Notes under the pieces: generated by a model
Databases searched by the model: none
What the model was told of the DNA's origin: nothing
The model's input: the letters and a program-made list of their open reading frames with translations, nothing else
Source: Pseudomonadota bacterium
Lineage (GTDB): Bacteria; Pseudomonadota; Gammaproteobacteria; Arenicellales; UBA868
Assembly: GCA_018672825.1 (NCBI GenBank)
Contig: JABHUE010000063.1
Location: 1-64,000 of the forward strand
Length of the DNA: 64,000 bases
Reading direction: 5' to 3'
Shown here: one piece after another, positions 61,836 through 64,000 of the stretch
Position numbering within the stretch: the first letter of the stretch is position 1
Layout of the letters: every line of letters begins with the position of its first letter
Position numbers and translations under genes: made by a program

Positions 61836-63239
61836 CTATAACTTGTTTGGATCAGCAAAGTGTCCTGCAATCGCAGCGGCTGCTGCCATTGCCGGAGAAA
61901 CGAGATGGGTCCGACCACCGTAACCCTGGCGCCCTTCGAAGTTACGGTTAGACGTCGCTGCACAACGCTCGCCCGGCTCAAGACGGTCTGCATTCATCGC
62001 TAGGCACATAGAGCAACCAGGCTCCCGCCACTCAAATCCGGCATCAATAAAAATCTGATCAAGACCTTCATCTTCGGCTTGTTTCTTTACCAGGCCTGAT
62101 CCTGGAACAACCAAGGCTTGCTTTATATTGGGGGCGACACAACGACCGCGTGCAATACTGGCCGCCGCTCGGAGATCTTCAATCCTGCCATTCGTACAAG
62201 CGCCTATAAAAACCTTGTCAACCTCAATTGAGCCGATTTGAGTTCCGGGCTCAAGCGCCATGTAATCCAACGCCCGCGACCAACCCTCTCGCTTACCCTC
62301 ATCTGGCGCATCCGCAGGATCGGGGATCACATCGTCGACACTCGCGACCATTTCCGGAGAAGTGCCCCATGTGACTTGAGGTCGCAAGTCAGATACATCA
62401 ATCACATGTTCCGCGTCGAAAACGGCATCATGATCCGAAATTAATTCACGCCATGCTTTAACTGCGAGATCAAACTGATCTCCACGCGGGGAATATGCGC
62501 GCCCCCGAAGGTAATCAACCGTCTTCTGGTCTACGGCGATAATGCCGGCACGAGCGCCCGCCTCTATGGCCATGTTGCATAAAGTCATCCGCGCCTCCAT
62601 GGAGGCATTTTCAACTGCCGACCCTGCAAATTCGATCGTGTAACCCGTGCCACCGGAGGTACCAATTTCTCCAATTACTGCAAGGATCATATCTTTTGAC
62701 GCAATTCCCTCAGCTAGAGCGCCGTTCAACACAATGCGCATATTCTTCATTTTGCGCGCCATCAGGCATTGGGTCGCCAGAACGTGTTCAACCTCTGATG
62801 TACCAATCCCAAATGCTAGCGCCCCTAGCGCGCCATGTGTCGCGGTGTGGGAGTCCCCACACACAATTGTCATTCCCGGTTGGGTGACGCCTTGCTCAGG
62901 CCCTACCACATGCACAATTCCTTGACGGGGATCGGTCATGTTGAATTCCGTAATACCGAACTCCACGCAATTTCGATCGAGTGTCTCGACCTGCAGTCGA
63001 GCAATAGGATCATCGATCCCAGCGCTACGATCTGTTGTGGGCACATTATGATCAGCCACGGCTAAGTTCGCCGCCAGGCGTCTAGGAACTCGTTTTGCAT
63101 CGCGCAAGCCGGCAAAGGCCTGGGGAGAGGTCACCTCGTGCAGAAGCTGTCTATCGATATAAATTAATGCGTCACCGCCGTCCGCATCCCGAACCAAATG
63201 CTGATTCCAAAGTTTGTCGTATAGGGTTTTTCCAGTCAT
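61836..63239 (-). CDS. leuC: 3-isopropylmalate dehydratase large subunit
   Basis: 467 residues. 4Fe-4S ligands: one Cys in [12 protein letters not shown] and two in [10 protein letters not shown]. Start [16 protein letters not shown] has an excellent AGGAGAAGG ribosome site; the frame is open 17 codons further but without family similarity. It converts 2-isopropylmalate to 3-isopropylmalate with LeuD. Confidence 0.97.
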   Translation of the reverse strand: MTGKTLYDKLWNQHLVRDADGGDALIYIDRQLLHEVTSPQAFAGLRDAKRVPRRLAANLAVADHNVPTTDRSAGIDDPIARLQVETLDRNCVEFGITEFNMTDPRQGIVHVVGPEQGVTQPGMTIVCGDSHTATHGALGALAFGIGTSEVEHVLATQCLMARKMKNMRIVLNGALAEGIASKDMILAVIGEIGTSGGTGYTIEFAGSAVENASMEARMTLCNMAIEAGARAGIIAVDQKTVDYLRGRAYSPRGDQFDLAVKAWRELISDHDAVFDAEHVIDVSDLRPQVTWGTSPEMVASVDDVIPDPADAPDEGKREGWSRALDYMALEPGTQIGSIEVDKVFIGACTNGRIEDLRAAASIARGRCVAPNIKQALVVPGSGLVKKQAEDEGLDQIFIDAGFEWREPGCSMCLAMNADRLEPGERCAATSNRNFEGRQGYGGRTHLVSPAMAAAAAIAGHFADPNKL

Positions 63240-63262
63240 ATTCCTTCTCCTGAGGGCGCCGG

Positions 63263-63290
63263 ATTTTACCATAGCGTTCAATAATTCCAA
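63263..63290 (-). promoter_or_regulatory. leuCD promoter with extended -10
   Basis: TTGGAA (63285-63290), a 16-base spacer and TAAAAT (63263-63268) preceded by TGG, an extended -10. The start point falls about 17 bases before the leuC ATG, too close for a leader-peptide attenuator. The divergent 154-base gap to the next gene holds nothing else clear. Confidence 0.55.
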
Positions 63291-63393
63291 CGATTGAGAC
63301 GAATCGACAGCCCTCGACTCATTTTTTTATTCTTACACTGTTACTATCGGATTTCTAACCCACATTCAGGCTGATCTCTAAATTAAAGGAATC

Positions 63394-63777
63394 ATGATCA
63401 ATTTTCGCCATTTATTTATCATGCTCGAGACAAACCTGGGTAAAGCATTATTGCCCGTGGACCAAAACACGGTCACTCCCGACCGTATTGTTACCTCACT
63501 AGCGAGCTATCCGAATCTTGCCAGACAAGCGGCGCTGGAGATTTTTAAGCATAACGGATGTCAGAAAATAGACGATCCGGTTACGCTTTTCCCAACCCTA
63601 GATGCGCTTGGATGGGTCAAACAAGATCATCAGAAACAAGGAACACTAGATCTAGCGGGTGCAGAACTATTAGAAGCAATCGGACGCCACGTCCTCGTCC
63701 TTATGAATGAAGATCAAAATACAAAGACGTTCGGTCAAAGCCCCGCGCCTAGTTCTGAATTCGAAACGCGTTACTAA
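63394..63777 (+). CDS. hypothetical protein
   Basis: 127 residues, not recognised. The start has AAGGA 6 bases upstream, which supports a real gene. Composition is that of a soluble, mildly acidic, mostly helical protein with no signal peptide, membrane segment or Cys cluster (one Cys). An inner segment SLASYPNLARQAALEIFKHN and a second LAGAELLEAIGRHVLVLMNE look amphipathic. The last 20 residues are polar and probably disordered. It is single-gene, divergent from leuCD and convergent with aroC (8 bases between stops). No function is proposed. Confidence 0.6.
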   Translation: MINFRHLFIMLETNLGKALLPVDQNTVTPDRIVTSLASYPNLARQAALEIFKHNGCQKIDDPVTLFPTLDALGWVKQDHQKQGTLDLAGAELLEAIGRHVLVLMNEDQNTKTFGQSPAPSSEFETRY

Positions 63778-63785
63778 AAAATCGC

Positions 63786-64000
63786 TCACGCTGCACTTGG
63801 AATATCAGGACCCGGTGTTCCATTTACACCAAGTGCTCGCTGACGCAGGAAATGATCCATCAACACGAGTGCCAACATCGCTTCAGCGATAGGTACGGCC
63901 CGAATCCCTACACAGGGATCATGCCTTCCGGTCGTGATGACCTCTGTTGGGGAACCGTCGATTTTAACTGTCTGACCTGCCGTGGGAATGCTGGATGTCG
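63786..64000 (-). CDS. aroC: chorismate synthase, C-terminal fragment
   Basis: The last 71 codons of chorismate synthase, running off the window edge. [20 protein letters not shown] followed by [14 protein letters not shown] is the C-terminal family signature (E. coli [20 protein letters not shown]). It makes chorismate, the precursor of tryptophan made by the trp genes upstream. It ends in [12 protein letters not shown]. Confidence 0.93.
   Translation of the reverse strand, partial: TSSIPTAGQTVKIDGSPTEVITTGRHDPCVGIRAVPIAEAMLALVLMDHFLRQRALGVNGTPGPDIPSAA

Noticed and set aside
63278-63322. 14-codon frame [14 protein letters not shown] upstream of leuC as a possible leader peptide
   Set aside because: Only two Leu and one Ile in it, and the better leuC promoter (63263-63290) starts transcription inside or after it.

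Overview
This window is a compact block of core housekeeping genes from a gammaproteobacterium. The evidence is the gene order: rpsB-tsf-pyrH-frr-uppS-cdsA-dxr-rseP-bamA-skp-fabZ-lpxA-lpxB-rnhB-dnaE-accA-tilS-pyrG-kdsA-eno-ftsB, then ilvBHC-psd-pssA-leuA, and leuC-leuD-asd-fimV plus truA-trpF-accD-folC-dedD-cvpA-purF. FimV, E. coli-type RseP/BamA/Skp and a Leu-rich leader peptide also point there. The base composition is near half GC. I infer an uncultured, probably marine, free-living lineage with a tightly packed genome; genus cannot be given. No tRNA, rRNA, insertion sequence, prophage, CRISPR array or defence system was seen.

Layout. 1-1071 (minus): sdhA fragment, sdhD, sdhC and an SDHAF4-like assembly factor. 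1257-2141 (plus): ygfZ. 2142-25510 (minus): a nearly unbroken 23-kb run for translation (rpsB, tsf, frr, tilS), nucleotides (pyrH, pyrG), isoprenoid carrier (dxr, uppS), phospholipid and fatty acids (cdsA, fabZ, accA), outer-membrane assembly (rseP, bamA, skp), lipid A and Kdo (lpxA, lpxB, kdsA), replication (dnaE, rnhB), eno and ftsB. 25736-29995 (plus): map, glnD, dapD. 30012-47785 (minus): radA, dnaB, rplI-rpsR-rpsF, acs, dnaQ, rnhA, a YafS-like methyltransferase, rimI, a family-4 uracil-DNA glycosylase, leuA with its attenuation leader, pssA, psd, ilvC, ilvH, ilvB and cysS. 47892-48629 (plus): lpxH. 48626-55110 (minus): purF, cvpA, dedD, folC, accD, trpF, truA. 55233-57286 (plus): trpBA. 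57335-63239 (minus): fimV, asd, leuD, leuC. 63394-63777 (plus): an unrecognised 127-residue gene. 63786-64000 (minus): the 3' end of aroC. No gene-free stretch exceeds 300 bases; the longest, 41184-41434, contains the leuA leader peptide and its promoter.

How the genes work together. The lipid A genes (lpxA, lpxB, lpxH), kdsA and the Bam/Skp/RseP genes support a normal LPS-bearing outer membrane, but lpxD is missing from its usual place between skp and fabZ. Branched-chain amino acid genes are split into ilvBHC-leuA and leuCD; leuB is missing from its usual place between leuD and asd. Tryptophan genes trpF and trpBA sit close together on opposite strands.

Most notable observations: a Leu-codon-rich leader peptide upstream of leuA with a strong promoter placed almost on its start codon and two mutually exclusive hairpins; acidic low-complexity tails on ribosomal proteins S2, S6 and L9, the S6 tail containing a 36-bp tandem repeat; many TTG starts, several in 4-bp overlaps; convergent genes whose stop codons touch or overlap; and a BamA that lacks the usual C-terminal aromatic residue. 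I found no clearly new multi-gene system here.
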